This document shows positions 21,634-31,199 of a stretch of 64,000 nt of DNA, piece after piece. Made by a program: the position numbers and the translations under genes. Below the pieces are notes generated by a model. The model was not told the DNA's origin. It was given only the letters and a program-made list of their open reading frames with translations, and ran no database searches. Within the stretch, counting starts at the first letter, position 1. Each line of letters opens with the position of its first letter. This stretch comes from Actinomycetales bacterium Actino_02 (GTDB lineage Bacteria > Actinomycetota > Actinomycetes > Propionibacteriales > Propionibacteriaceae): NCBI GenBank assembly GCA_001603275.1, contig LUYM01000023.1:162838-226837 (forward strand), in the 5' to 3' direction.

Positions 21634-22425
21634 ATGACGATGATCGCGCTGGCCAACCTGGCTTTCCCGGCCTCACCCACTGCTGCGGTCGAGGCTGCGG
21701 AGGCCGCAATCCGCGAAGCGGCCGCTGCCGGAGCCGACCTCGTCTGCTTTCCGGAGTGCTTCGTCCCCGGCTACCGCGCACTGGGCGCTCCGGTGCCGGT
21801 CATGGACGCCACCTGGCTCAACCACGCTCATCAGCACCTCGCCGAGGTGGCCGGACGAGTCGGAATCGCCGTCGTGTTGGGCACCGAACGCTGGGAGGCC
21901 GACCGGCTGCGGATCACCGCCGTGGTGATCGATGCATCCGGGACCGTGCTCGGCTGGCAGGACAAGGTGCAACTGGATCCCAGCGAAGATGCGCTCTACG
22001 AGCCAGGGGAGAGCCGCCGGCTGTTCGAGGTGGCCGGACTCCTGGTCGGGGTGGCCATCTGCCACGAAGGCTTCCGCTACCCGGAGACGGTGCGGTGGGC
22101 GGCCCGAGCCGGCGCCCAGCTGGTGGTGCACCCGCACTACAGCCAGGCCGAGCCCGGTGGCTGGGTGCCTCGCGGCTACGCCGAGCCGGGGAACAGCTTC
22201 CATGAGGCGGCAGCTCGCTGTCGCGCTGCCGAGAACGGGATCTGGTACGCCACCGTGAACTGTGCTGGGCCGAACTCGCCGACCACCTCGGCCGTGATCG
22301 ATCCGGACGGCGATGTGCTGGCCTGGCAACCGCACGGCCAGGTCGGGTTGCTCCTGGCCGACCTCGACCCGAGCCGCGCTCAGCGACTGCTGCCCGAGCG
22401 GCTGCGTCCGGTGGTGGCTGGATAG
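21634..22425 (+). CDS. carbon-nitrogen hydrolase (nitrilase superfamily)
   Basis: 263 residues, one nitrilase domain. The Glu-Lys-Cys triad is visible: Glu in VCFPECFVPGY, Lys in WQDKVQLDPSEDALYEPG and Cys in VGVAICHEGFRYPE. Members hydrolyse amides or nitriles, or act as carbamoyl or omega-amidases. The substrate cannot be told from sequence alone. It is inserted between priA and fmt, which are usually adjacent in related genomes, and seems to have its own leaderless promoter. Confidence 0.85.
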   Translation: MTMIALANLAFPASPTAAVEAAEAAIREAAAAGADLVCFPECFVPGYRALGAPVPVMDATWLNHAHQHLAEVAGRVGIAVVLGTERWEADRLRITAVVIDASGTVLGWQDKVQLDPSEDALYEPGESRRLFEVAGLLVGVAICHEGFRYPETVRWAARAGAQLVVHPHYSQAEPGGWVPRGYAEPGNSFHEAAARCRAAENGIWYATVNCAGPNSPTTSAVIDPDGDVLAWQPHGQVGLLLADLDPSRAQRLLPERLRPVVAG

Positions 22426-22428
22426 GCT
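22423..22428 (+). promoter_or_regulatory. putative -10 element (TAGGCT), leaderless fmt
   Basis: TAGGCT overlaps the stop codon of the upstream gene and ends 7 bases before the ATG of fmt. Confidence 0.45.
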
Positions 22429-22435
22429 GAGGGCC

Positions 22436-23353
22436 ATGCGCTTGGTCTTTGCCGGAACTCCTCAGCTCGCCGCCGATACTCTGCAGGTCCTGCTGGACTC
22501 CGGACGGCACCAGGTGGTTGCGGTGCTGACCAGGCCGGACGCCGCGAAGGGACGTAGTTCGAAGCTGCTGCCCAGTCCGGTGGCCGAGCTCGCCGAGCAG
22601 CGCGGGATCGAGGTGCTGAAGCCGGTCAAGCCCAGTGAGCCGTGGCTCGCCCAGCGGCTGGCGGAGCTCCAGGTCGACTGCGTGCCGGTGGTCGCCTACG
22701 GCGGGCTGATTCCGCGCAGTCTGCTGGACGCCATCCCCAGGGGGTGGGTGAACCTGCACTTCTCGCTGCTCCCGCGCTGGCGCGGCGCTGCGCCGGTGCA
22801 GCGGGCGATCCTGGCCGGTGACCAGGTGAGTGGAGTCACCATCTTCGATCTCGTCCCAGAGCTGGACGCCGGGCCGGTGCTGGCCCAGGCCGAGTACCAC
22901 TTCGGGCCGGACGAGACGTCCGGTGAGGCGTTGACCGGCCTGACCGCCATCGGCTCGCGGCTGCTGGTGGAGACCCTGGATCGGCTGGAGGACGGCACTG
23001 CGGTTGCCGAGGACCAACTCTTGGACGGCATCACGCTGGCCCCGAAGCTGACCCCCGCAGAGGCCCAGCTCGATTGGTCCCAGACCGCCGAGCAGCTGGC
23101 CCGGGTGGTCCGGGCCAACAATCCTTCGCCGATCGCGTGGACAACCCTGAACGGCGAGCGGTTCCGGATCCTGCGGGCCCGCCCGATCGAGGGTGCGGCC
23201 GAGCCGGGCACGGTGGAAGCGACGAAGAATGCGGTTCGGGTAGGCACCGGGGCCGGCCTGCTGGAACTGATCGAAGTGCAGCCGGCGGGCAAGCGGGTGC
23301 TCCCGGCCGCCGACTGGGGACGCGGCCTGCGCCAGGCCGTCCGGCTCGGCTGA
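22436..23353 (+). CDS. fmt: methionyl-tRNA formyltransferase
   Basis: 305 residues. It formylates initiator Met-tRNA using 10-formyl-tetrahydrofolate. The N-terminal Rossmann domain starts MRLVFAGTPQLAADTLQ. The catalytic region has VVAYGGLIPRSLLD, then WVNLHFSLLPRWRGAAPVQR with the conserved Asn-His, and GVTIFDLVPELDAGPVL. A C-terminal tRNA-binding domain follows. The ATG at 22436 gives the canonical N-terminus. The stop overlaps rsmB (TGATG). Confidence 0.95.
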   Translation: MRLVFAGTPQLAADTLQVLLDSGRHQVVAVLTRPDAAKGRSSKLLPSPVAELAEQRGIEVLKPVKPSEPWLAQRLAELQVDCVPVVAYGGLIPRSLLDAIPRGWVNLHFSLLPRWRGAAPVQRAILAGDQVSGVTIFDLVPELDAGPVLAQAEYHFGPDETSGEALTGLTAIGSRLLVETLDRLEDGTAVAEDQLLDGITLAPKLTPAEAQLDWSQTAEQLARVVRANNPSPIAWTTLNGERFRILRARPIEGAAEPGTVEATKNAVRVGTGAGLLELIEVQPAGKRVLPAADWGRGLRQAVRLG

Positions 23354-24675
23354 TGGCCCGCCGACGAACTGCCGATCCGGCACGAACAGCGGCCTTCCGG
23401 GTGCTGCGTGCGGTCACGGCCGACGGCGCCTATGCCAATCTCGAGCTCAGCAAGCAGCGGTCCGGGCTGAGCAGCGCGGACGCCGCTTTCGCCACCGAAC
23501 TGACCGCAGGCACCTGCCGCGGGATGGGCAGCTACGACGAGATCATCACAGCGGCCTCCGGGCGTCCGACCCGCAGCCTCCAGCCAGCCGTCCTGGATGC
23601 CTTGCGGCTGGGCACCCACCAGCTGCTGGCGATGCGAGTGCCGGCCCATGCCGCGATCGCAGCCACCGTGGATCTGGCTGCGCTACAGATCGGTGAGCGG
23701 GTGTCCGGCGTGGTCAACGCCATTCTGCGCCGCGTCGCCGCGCATGACCTGGACGAGTGGGTGGCCCAGCTGGGTGCCGACCGGGACGAGTACGGACGCC
23801 TGGCCCTGACCTACCAGCACCCACGATGGGTGGTGGAAGCCTTCGCCGAACTGGTCCCCGAGGATGAGCTGGCAGCGCTGCTGGCAGCCGACAACCAGCC
23901 GCCGGTGCCGAACCTAGTCGTGCGCCCCGGGCTGGCCGAGCAGGCCGAGCTGGGTGGACGGCCGGCCCGCTACTCGCCCTACGGCGCCTATGCCGACGGT
24001 GACCCCGGAGCGGTGCCCGCGGTGGCACAAGGCCGGGCCGGGGTGCAGGATGAGGGCTCGCAGCTGGTCGCGTTGGCGCTGGCCAGAGCTGAAGCCGGCG
24101 ACGGGCCGTGGCTGGATCTGTGCGCCGGCCCTGGCGGCAAGTCGGCATTGCTTGCCGGACTGGCCATCGAGCAGGGCAGCCGGTTGCTGGCCAGCGAGCT
24201 GGCTCCGCACCGCGCCGAGCTGGTTGCAGCGAACCTGCGCAGCTATACCGGGGCCGATCGCCCGATCACGGTGGTGGCCGACGGCACCCGTCCGGCGTGG
24301 GCGGCGGACGTCTTCGCCAAAGTGCTGGCGGACGTGCCGTGCACCGGGCTAGGCGCTTTGCGGCGGCGCCCGGAGAGCCGCTGGCGGCGGCAGCCGAGTG
24401 ATCTCCCCGGCCTTGTCGCCCTGCAGAAGGCATTGCTGGCCAGCGCCATCGCGTCCACCAAGCCCGGCGGGGTGATCGGCTACGTCACCTGCTCGCCGCA
24501 CTCGGCCGAGACCGTCGGAGTCGTGGCCGACGCCCAGGGGGTGGAGGTGCTGACCGCCTCGGACTATCTGCCGGAGGTGGCTGAGGCTGCGCTGGGGGAC
24601 TACGTCCAGTTGTGGCCGCACCGGCACGGTACCGACGCCATGTTCTTGGCGCTGCTCCGCAAACGAGCCCGATAG
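23353..24675 (+). CDS. rsmB: 16S rRNA (cytosine-967-C5)-methyltransferase family protein RsmB
   Basis: 440 residues. The N-terminal NusB-like RNA-binding domain (about 1-145; [20 protein letters not shown]) is followed by a SAM-dependent RNA m5C methyltransferase domain. The SAM motif is [16 protein letters not shown]. The two cysteines of RNA m5C enzymes are in [17 protein letters not shown] and [26 protein letters not shown] marks the start of the catalytic fold. It overlaps fmt, its usual partner. Confidence 0.93.
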   Translation: MARRRTADPARTAAFRVLRAVTADGAYANLELSKQRSGLSSADAAFATELTAGTCRGMGSYDEIITAASGRPTRSLQPAVLDALRLGTHQLLAMRVPAHAAIAATVDLAALQIGERVSGVVNAILRRVAAHDLDEWVAQLGADRDEYGRLALTYQHPRWVVEAFAELVPEDELAALLAADNQPPVPNLVVRPGLAEQAELGGRPARYSPYGAYADGDPGAVPAVAQGRAGVQDEGSQLVALALARAEAGDGPWLDLCAGPGGKSALLAGLAIEQGSRLLASELAPHRAELVAANLRSYTGADRPITVVADGTRPAWAADVFAKVLADVPCTGLGALRRRPESRWRRQPSDLPGLVALQKALLASAIASTKPGGVIGYVTCSPHSAETVGVVADAQGVEVLTASDYLPEVAEAALGDYVQLWPHRHGTDAMFLALLRKRAR

Positions 24676-24678
24676 GGT
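24673..24678 (+). promoter_or_regulatory. putative -10 element (TAGGGT), leaderless rpe
   Basis: TAGGGT overlaps the rsmB stop and ends 7 bases before the GTG of rpe; no ribosome binding site is visible. Confidence 0.4.
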
Positions 24679-24685
24679 CGACCAC

Positions 24686-25348
24686 GTGGAAATCCGCATC
24701 ACACCAAGCGTCCTCAATGCCGATCTGGCCAATCTCAGTGCAGAGATCACCCGGGTACCCAGCGCCGACGGCATTCACCTGGACGTGATGGACAACCGCT
24801 TCGTCCCGAACCTCACCTTCGGCCTGCCGGTCGTCGAGTCGGTGCGAGCCCACACCGACCGGTTCTTGGACATTCACCTGATGATCGCCGACGTGGATCG
24901 TTGGGCACCGGGCTACGCCGAGGCGGGTGCGGAGTCGGTGACCTTCCACATCGAGGCCTCCGATGACCCGGTGCGACTGGCCCGCACGCTGCGAGCCGCC
25001 GGCGCCCGCGCGTCCATGGCGCTCAAGCCGGGCACCCCGATCGAGCCTTACGAGGATCTCCTGCCCGAGCTGGACATGGTTCTGCTGATGACCGTCGAAC
25101 CCGGCTTCGGCGGCCAGTCGTTCATGGATTCGGTACTGCCCAAGATCGAACGCACCCGCGCCCTGATCGACAAGCACGGCGGCCAGTTGTGGCTGCAGGT
25201 GGACGGTGGGATCGCCACCGACACCATCGAGCGCTGCGCGCGGGCCGGTGCGGACACCTTCGTGGCCGGCTCAGCCGTATACCGCGCAGCCGATCCGGAC
25301 GCCATGGTTCGCGCACTGCACGACCAGGCAGCGTCCGCGCCGGCCTGA
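24686..25348 (+). CDS. rpe: ribulose-phosphate 3-epimerase
   Basis: 220 residues, TIM barrel. It interconverts ribulose 5-phosphate and xylulose 5-phosphate in the pentose phosphate pathway. Motifs are [29 protein letters not shown] with metal-binding His and Asp, [26 protein letters not shown] and [20 protein letters not shown]. The start is GTG. It ends 2 bases before the stop of the convergent PAC2 gene; no terminator is seen between them. Confidence 0.95.
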   Translation: MEIRITPSVLNADLANLSAEITRVPSADGIHLDVMDNRFVPNLTFGLPVVESVRAHTDRFLDIHLMIADVDRWAPGYAEAGAESVTFHIEASDDPVRLARTLRAAGARASMALKPGTPIEPYEDLLPELDMVLLMTVEPGFGGQSFMDSVLPKIERTRALIDKHGGQLWLQVDGGIATDTIERCARAGADTFVAGSAVYRAADPDAMVRALHDQAASAPA

Positions 25349-25349
25349 A

Positions 25350-26183
25350 TCAGCCGCGACGCCGGTCCCTGCGCCGCAGATAGCGCTCGAACTCGGCCGC
25401 GATCACCTCGCCGTTCGGCGCAGCCTCGTCCCTGCGCTCCTCGAGGGCGGTGATGTAGCTGGTGATGTCTGGATCCTCCGACACCAGCTCATTGACCTGG
25501 TTGACCCATTCGTCGGCCTGCTCGGAGAGATCACCGAAGTCGATCGGCAGGTTCAGCACATCCTCGACCTGGGTGAGCAGAGCCAAGGTGGCCTTCGGAT
25601 TGGGCGGCTCGGCGACATAGTGCGGCACCGAGGCCCACAGCGAGACCACCGGGATGCCGATGCCATCGCATTCTGCGGCCAGCACGCCGATGATGCCGGT
25701 CGGACCTTCGTAGTCCGACAGTTCCAGGCCAAGCTCGTCGGCCAGTTCCTTGGTTCCTGCGGTCCCGTTCACCGGCACCGGTCGGGTGTGCGGGGCATCA
25801 GTGAGCATGGAGCCCAGCAACACCACGATCTCGGGCTGCACGCTGCGCACCATCGAGAGCAGGGCGGCCACGAACTGCTGCCAGTGATAGTTCGGCTCCG
25901 GCCCGCCGATCAGCACCAGGTCACGGGTGGGCAGCGAGGCGACCAGGACCTCGGTCGTGGGCCATTCCAGGATCCTGTTGCCGTCGACCATCCGGGTTGT
26001 CGGGCGGTTCACCTGGAAGTCGTAGTAGTCCTCGGGGTCGACGGCGAACTGCAGTTCGGCTGAGTACTTTTCGACCAGGTAATCGATCACTCCGGTGGCC
26101 GCCTCGGACGCGTCATTCCACCCTCCGAAGGCCGCCACCACTGCCGGGTTGCGCAATCCTCGGAGCCCACGAGCCTGTGCCAT
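25350..26183 (-). CDS. PAC2 family protein
   Basis: 277 residues from the ATG at 26183. The PAC2 domain is related to proteasome assembly chaperones, and its role in bacteria is not known. The N-terminus VVAAFGGWNDASEAATG and the middle TRDLVLIGGPEPNYHWQQF are family hallmarks, and GIIGVLAAECDGIGIPVVSLWAS follows as two shorter blocks. No proteasome gene is in this window. An upstream GTG at 26192 would overlap its -10 element, so 26183 is preferred. It is divergent from metH, with 38 bases between the start codons. Confidence 0.87.
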   Translation of the reverse strand: MAQARGLRGLRNPAVVAAFGGWNDASEAATGVIDYLVEKYSAELQFAVDPEDYYDFQVNRPTTRMVDGNRILEWPTTEVLVASLPTRDLVLIGGPEPNYHWQQFVAALLSMVRSVQPEIVVLLGSMLTDAPHTRPVPVNGTAGTKELADELGLELSDYEGPTGIIGVLAAECDGIGIPVVSLWASVPHYVAEPPNPKATLALLTQVEDVLNLPIDFGDLSEQADEWVNQVNELVSEDPDITSYITALEERRDEAAPNGEVIAAEFERYLRRRDRRRG

Positions 26184-26190
26184 GCCGACC

Positions 26191-26196
26191 ACTGTA
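26191..26196 (-). promoter_or_regulatory. putative -10 element (TACAGT on the minus strand), leaderless PAC2 gene
   Basis: Read on the minus strand, TACAGT ends 7 bases before the ATG at 26183, implying a leaderless transcript. Confidence 0.45.
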
Positions 26197-26208
26197 GGCG
26201 GACTCGCC

Positions 26209-26214
26209 TATTCT
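26209..26214 (+). promoter_or_regulatory. putative -10 element (TATTCT), leaderless metH
   Basis: TATTCT ends 7 bases before the metH ATG at 26222. With transcription starting at the A of the ATG there is no room for a cobalamin riboswitch in the leader. Confidence 0.5.
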
Positions 26215-26221
26215 GCTGCCC

Positions 26222-29200
26222 ATGACCCGCAATCTCCGTATGGCCTTGGCTGACCGCGTCCTGGTAGCCGACGGTGGTATGGGGACCATGCTGCAAGGCC
26301 GCAACCTGACTCTGGACGACTTCCAGGGCCTCGAAGGCTGCAACGAGATTCTCAACGTGACCAGGCCCGATGTCGTCGCCGACATCCATCGGGCCTACCT
26401 GGCTGCCGGCGCGGACTGCGTGGAGACCAACACCTTCGGCGCGAACCTGTCCGCGCTGGGGGAGTACGACGCGGCTGACCGGATTGCCGAGCTGGCCGAG
26501 GCCGGCGCCCGAATCGCCCGCGCCGAAGCGGATGCGGCCAGCACATCGCAGCGTCCGCGGTTCGTCCTGGGCAGCATGGGCCCGGGGACGAAGCTGCCCA
26601 GCCTGCTGCACGTGAGCTACGCGAAGCTGCGCGATGCCTACCAGGCCCAGGCCGAGGCGATGATCTCCGGCGGGGTGGACGCCTTCCAGGTGGAGACCTG
26701 CCAGGACCTGCTCCAGACCAAGGCGGCCATCAACGGTGCCCGGCGGGCACTGGCCCGCCTGGGAGCCGACCTGCCGATCTTCGCCAATGTGACCATCGAG
26801 ACCTCCGGGACCATGCTGCTGGGCAGCGAGATCGGGGCGGCACTGACCAGCCTGGGAGCGCTCGGCATCGAGGCGATCGGCCTCAACTGTGGCACCGGCC
26901 CCACCGAGATGAGTGAGCACCTGCGGCATCTGGCGCGGCACACGGACTTGCCGTTGGTGTGTATGCCGAACGCCGGCCTGCCCGAGCTCACCGCAGACGG
27001 TGCCCGCTACCCGATGGGTCCTGACGAGTTCGTGAACTACGTGGCCGGCTACACCCGCGAGTTCCAGCTCGGCCTGGTCGGTGGCTGCTGCGGGACGACT
27101 CCGGCCCACATCTCGGCGCTGGCCGCAGCCGTGGCCAGCCAGCAGCCGCAATCACGCGCGGTCAGCGAGCAGTCCGCGGTCTCGTCGCTGTACTTCGACG
27201 TGCCGCTGCATCAGGACACCGCCTACCTCTCGATCGGCGAGCGGACCAATGCCAACGGCTCGAAGGCCTTCCGAGAGGCGATGCTGGCCGAGAACTGGGA
27301 CGAATGTGTCGACATCGCCAAGCAGCAGAGCCGCGACGGCGCCCACCTGCTGGACGTCTGCGTCGACTATGTCGGACGCGATGGTGTGGCCGACATGTCG
27401 GAGCTGGCCTCCCGGCTGGCCACAGCCGTCCCGCTGCCGGTGATGCTCGACTCGACCGAACCTGCGGTCTTGAAGGCGGGCTTGGAGCGGCTGGCCGGGC
27501 GCAGCGTGGTGAACTCGGTGAACTTCGAGGACGGCGACGGGCCTGACTCTCGCTACGCCAAGGTGATGCCGCTGGTGGTCGAGCATGGCGCTGCCGTGGT
27601 GGCGCTGACCATCGATGAGGAGGGCCAGGCGCGCACCGCGGAGTGGAAGCTGCGGGTGGCTGACCGGCTGATCGCCGACCTGACCGGACGGTGGGGGCTG
27701 GCCATCGGCGACATCATCGTCGACTGTCTGACCTTCCCGATCGCCACCGGGCAGGAGGAGACCCGTCGGGACGCTCTGGATACGATCGAGGCGATCGCCG
27801 CTGTCACCGCCAAGTACCCCGGCATCCACACCACCCTGGGCATCTCGAATGTGTCCTTCGGGCTGAACCCGGCCGCCCGCCAGGTGCTGAACTCGGTCTT
27901 CCTGCACGAGTGCCAGCAGGCCGGTCTGGATTCGGGCATCGTCCCGACCGCCCGGATTCTGCCGATCGCCCGAATCCCCGAGGAGCAGCGCCAGGTCGCC
28001 GAGGACCTGATCTACGACCGGCGCACCGAGGACTACGACCCGCTGGCCCGGTTCCTGGAGCTGTTCGAGGGCGCCACCACGGCGAGCACTCGGGAAGCGC
28101 GAGCCGCAGAACTGGCCGCATTGCCCGTCGAACAGCGACTGCGCCGCCGGATCATCGACGGAGAGGCCAAGGGTCTGGCCGAGGATCTGGAGGAGGCGCT
28201 GACCCTCAAGCCCGGGTTGGCCATCATCAACGACGATCTGCTGGCCGGGATGAAGGAGGTCGGCGAGCTGTTCGGTGCCGGCAAGATGCAGCTGCCATTC
28301 GTCCTGGCCTCCGCCGAGGTGATGAAGGCCGCCGTCCGACAGCTCGAACCCCACCTGGACAAGGCGGACGCCGCCGGCAAGGGCACGTTGGTGATCGCCA
28401 CCGTGAAGGGCGACGTCCACGACATCGGCAAGAACCTGGTCGACATCATCTTGACCAACAACGGCTACACGGTGGTGAACCTCGGCATCAAGCAGCCGGT
28501 CAGTGCTATCGCCGAAGCGGCGCTGGCCCACAATGCCGACGCCATCGGGATGTCCGGGCTGCTGGTGAAGTCGACGCTGGTGATGCGCGACAACCTCGAG
28601 GAGTTGAACCGGCGCGGCCTGGCCCAGGTGCCGGTGTTGCTCGGTGGAGCCGCACTGACCAGGGCCTTCGTCGAACAGGACCTGAACCAGGTCTATGACG
28701 GCGAGGTCCGCTACGCCAAGGATGCCTTCGAGGGTCTTGCGCTGATGGAGCAGGTGGTTGCGGTTCGCCGAGGTGAGCCAGGGGCCAGCCTGCCCGAGCC
28801 GCGCCAGCGCCGGGTCACGGCTGTAACCACCCCGCGCCGCGAAGACGCTGCCACCACAACTGAGCGCTCCGACGTGGCCCGCGGCGTGGACGTGCCCACT
28901 CCGCCGTTCTGGGGCAGCCGAGTGGTCAAGGGGCTGTCCCTGGCCGAGATCTCCGGCTGGCTGGACCACCGGGCCACCTTCGTGGGGCAGTGGGGGCTGA
29001 AGCCGGTTGCCGGCGGCGCATCCTACGAAGAACTGGTCGAGACCGAGGCACTGCCCAGGCTGCGCCGGTGGCTGGACCGGATCCACACCGAGAACCTCGT
29101 CGAGCCGGCCGTCGTCTACGGCTACTGGCCCTGCCACTCCGCAGGCAACGACCTGATCGTGGGCCATCCCGACGACCCGAGCCGCGAACTCGTCCGGTTC

Positions 29201-29692
29201 TCTTGGCCGCGGCAGTCCCGGGATCGCCGGCTGTGCCTGGCCGACTTCTTCCGCGACGAGCAGGAGGCAGCCGAACTCGGCCCGGACGTGATCGCCCTGC
29301 AACTGGTCACCATGGGCGAGGCCGCGTCCCGAGCCACGGCGCAGCTGTTCGCGGCCGATGCCTACCGCGACTATCTGGAACTTCACGGCCTGAGCGTGCA
29401 ACTGGCCGAGGCGCTCGCCGAGTACTGGCATGCCCGAGTGCGCTCTGAACTGGGGCTGGTCGGTGACGGCGACCTCAGTCAGATGCTGACCAAGCAGGCC
29501 TATCGCGGTTCTCGCTACTCCTTCGGCTACCCGGCTTGCCCAGACCTGACTGATCGGGCCAAGCTGGTCGCGCTGCTGGAGCCGGAACGAATTTCGGTGA
29601 GCCTTTCCGAGGAATGGCAGTTGCATCCCGAGCAGTCCACCGACGCGATCATCGTCCATCACCCGGAGGCCAAGTACTTCAATGCCGGCTGA
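26222..29692 (+). CDS. metH: cobalamin-dependent methionine synthase
   Basis: 1156 residues with all four MetH modules. The homocysteine-binding domain (about 1-310) has zinc cysteines in IGLNCGTGP and VGGCCGTTPAH. The methyltetrahydrofolate (pterin-binding) domain (about 335-600) starts YLSIGERTNANGSKAFREA. The cobalamin cap and binding domains (about 640-860) carry VKGDVHDIGKNLV, with His733 as the lower axial ligand. The AdoMet reactivation domain (about 890-1156) contains QAYRGSRYSFGYPACPDL. It transfers a methyl group from methyl-THF to homocysteine. A 40-residue variable linker separates the last two domains. Confidence 0.96.
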   Translation: MTRNLRMALADRVLVADGGMGTMLQGRNLTLDDFQGLEGCNEILNVTRPDVVADIHRAYLAAGADCVETNTFGANLSALGEYDAADRIAELAEAGARIARAEADAASTSQRPRFVLGSMGPGTKLPSLLHVSYAKLRDAYQAQAEAMISGGVDAFQVETCQDLLQTKAAINGARRALARLGADLPIFANVTIETSGTMLLGSEIGAALTSLGALGIEAIGLNCGTGPTEMSEHLRHLARHTDLPLVCMPNAGLPELTADGARYPMGPDEFVNYVAGYTREFQLGLVGGCCGTTPAHISALAAAVASQQPQSRAVSEQSAVSSLYFDVPLHQDTAYLSIGERTNANGSKAFREAMLAENWDECVDIAKQQSRDGAHLLDVCVDYVGRDGVADMSELASRLATAVPLPVMLDSTEPAVLKAGLERLAGRSVVNSVNFEDGDGPDSRYAKVMPLVVEHGAAVVALTIDEEGQARTAEWKLRVADRLIADLTGRWGLAIGDIIVDCLTFPIATGQEETRRDALDTIEAIAAVTAKYPGIHTTLGISNVSFGLNPAARQVLNSVFLHECQQAGLDSGIVPTARILPIARIPEEQRQVAEDLIYDRRTEDYDPLARFLELFEGATTASTREARAAELAALPVEQRLRRRIIDGEAKGLAEDLEEALTLKPGLAIINDDLLAGMKEVGELFGAGKMQLPFVLASAEVMKAAVRQLEPHLDKADAAGKGTLVIATVKGDVHDIGKNLVDIILTNNGYTVVNLGIKQPVSAIAEAALAHNADAIGMSGLLVKSTLVMRDNLEELNRRGLAQVPVLLGGAALTRAFVEQDLNQVYDGEVRYAKDAFEGLALMEQVVAVRRGEPGASLPEPRQRRVTAVTTPRREDAATTTERSDVARGVDVPTPPFWGSRVVKGLSLAEISGWLDHRATFVGQWGLKPVAGGASYEELVETEALPRLRRWLDRIHTENLVEPAVVYGYWPCHSAGNDLIVGHPDDPSRELVRFSWPRQSRDRRLCLADFFRDEQEAAELGPDVIALQLVTMGEAASRATAQLFAADAYRDYLELHGLSVQLAEALAEYWHARVRSELGLVGDGDLSQMLTKQAYRGSRYSFGYPACPDLTDRAKLVALLEPERISVSLSEEWQLHPEQSTDAIIVHHPEAKYFNAG

Positions 29693-31199
29693 TCCCAGAA
29701 CCACGCGCTGGCTAGCGGCGACGCTGGTGGTTGTGCTGGCGCTGTCGGCCTGCACCAGCTCCCAGCCCGCCCCGGCCCCCCAGCCGGCGGCCTCCAGCAC
29801 GAGCGCAACGCCCACACCGACGCCGCAGGTGGACTACCTCAAGGTGGCCACTGTCGACCCACTTACCTCTCTCGACCCGGCTTTCGTCACCGGTCCCACC
29901 GGCGCAACCGTGGTCGATTCGGTGTACCAGCGGCTGATGACGGTGCTGCCTACCACCGGCGAGCTCAAGCCGGACGCTGCCGACTGCCTGTTCACCTCGA
30001 AGGTGGTCTACCAGTGCACGTTGGTCGAGGGGCTGAAGTTCCACAACGGTGACGTCCTGGACTCCTCCGATGTGAAGTTCAGCATTCAGCGTGCGTTGCG
30101 AATCGGCGCACCGGGGACCTCGACCAGCCTGCTCAGCGCGCTGCGTCGGATCGATACGCCAGACGCGCTGACCGTCCGCTTCACCTTGGAGTGGCCGGAC
30201 AATCAGTTCGGCTACGCGCTGGCCACCGCAGCGGCGTCCATCGTCGATGAGAGCGTCTACGACCCCGACACCGAGCTGGCATCCGGGTCGCTGCCCGTCG
30301 GTTCGGGGCCCTACCAGCTCACCGCGCTGGACGAGCACGAGCTCACCTTCTCGCGTTTCGTCGGCTACCAGGGCGCCCACGGAGGCCTGTTTCCCGACGT
30401 CAAGCTGCTGATCCTGCCGGACTCGGCGGCTGCAGAGGCCGCGATCGGCGAGGGCAGCGTGGACGCCGTGTGGCGCAGCCTCGACCCGGCCGCCCAGCAG
30501 CGCCTCGATTTGGAGATTTCCGCCAGCACGGCGCACGCCACGGCCAAGGGGTTCACCCGGCTGAGCCTGAACGGCTGGCGCAGCAATCGGCTGATCTGGT
30601 CGGCCAGTTCGAAGCTGCGCAAGAACGACGCACTGCGCAAGGCCGTGGCCATCGTGCTGCAGGCCGATCGCACTGCGGACTCGATCGTGCCCATGGGCGT
30701 CGCCGATCACGTCTCGGCCTTCGCAGTTGGCGGACGAACCAAACCGCCCACCATGAAGAAGGGACGGATCAAGCTGACCCTGTCCTACTCGGCGGCCGCG
30801 CCGGGCAATGGCGATCTGGCTCGGCTGATACGCGATCGGATCGAGCAGCTTGACGGGGTCACCGTCCGGCTGGTCACCACCGGTGACGCCGATCTCACCC
30901 TGACCGACCAGCCGGCCTGGGTGAACAACGCCATGGGCTGGCTGCAGACCTACCTGGATCGTCCGCTGCCGGCCAGTGCGGCCAAGCTGACCGACGCCAG
31001 CCGGCGTGCCCGCTCGACCAGCGGGGCGGCCCGGACGGCGGCCCTGGCCGAACTGCAGCAGCAGGCGGCCACCGACAACACCGTGATTCCGATCAGCCAG
31101 TCCGACGGGATCATGTACCTCGGTAAGGGCGTGAAGACCTTCGGTGAGACCTTCGGCGGCGATCAGGCGCTGGGATTGTGGGGGCTGCTTCGTGGCTGA
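29682..31199 (+). CDS. ABC transporter substrate-binding lipoprotein, family 5 (peptide/nickel type)
   Basis: 505 residues. The N-terminus is a lipoprotein signal peptide with the lipobox ALSAC (Cys about residue 24), followed by a Ser/Pro/Thr/Ala-rich linker. The body is a family 5 extracellular solute-binding protein: LKVATVDPLTSLDPAF, LVEGLKFHNGDVLDSSDVKFSIQRAL and GSLPVGSGPYQLT are typical. Such proteins bind peptides, nickel or opines. No permease or ATPase genes lie beside it, so its transporter partner is elsewhere or it works alone. It overlaps the metH end by 11 bases and the trmI start by 8. Confidence 0.85.
   Translation: MPADPRTTRWLAATLVVVLALSACTSSQPAPAPQPAASSTSATPTPTPQVDYLKVATVDPLTSLDPAFVTGPTGATVVDSVYQRLMTVLPTTGELKPDAADCLFTSKVVYQCTLVEGLKFHNGDVLDSSDVKFSIQRALRIGAPGTSTSLLSALRRIDTPDALTVRFTLEWPDNQFGYALATAAASIVDESVYDPDTELASGSLPVGSGPYQLTALDEHELTFSRFVGYQGAHGGLFPDVKLLILPDSAAAEAAIGEGSVDAVWRSLDPAAQQRLDLEISASTAHATAKGFTRLSLNGWRSNRLIWSASSKLRKNDALRKAVAIVLQADRTADSIVPMGVADHVSAFAVGGRTKPPTMKKGRIKLTLSYSAAAPGNGDLARLIRDRIEQLDGVTVRLVTTGDADLTLTDQPAWVNNAMGWLQTYLDRPLPASAAKLTDASRRARSTSGAARTAALAELQQQAATDNTVIPISQSDGIMYLGKGVKTFGETFGGDQALGLWGLLRG

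Noticed and set aside
26184..26221. Cobalamin riboswitch before metH
   Set aside because: Only 38 bases lie between the divergent start codons, and the -10 geometry suggests no leader.
27152..29815. 890-residue minus-strand frame opposite metH
   Set aside because: Same reason: MetH domains are complete on the plus strand.
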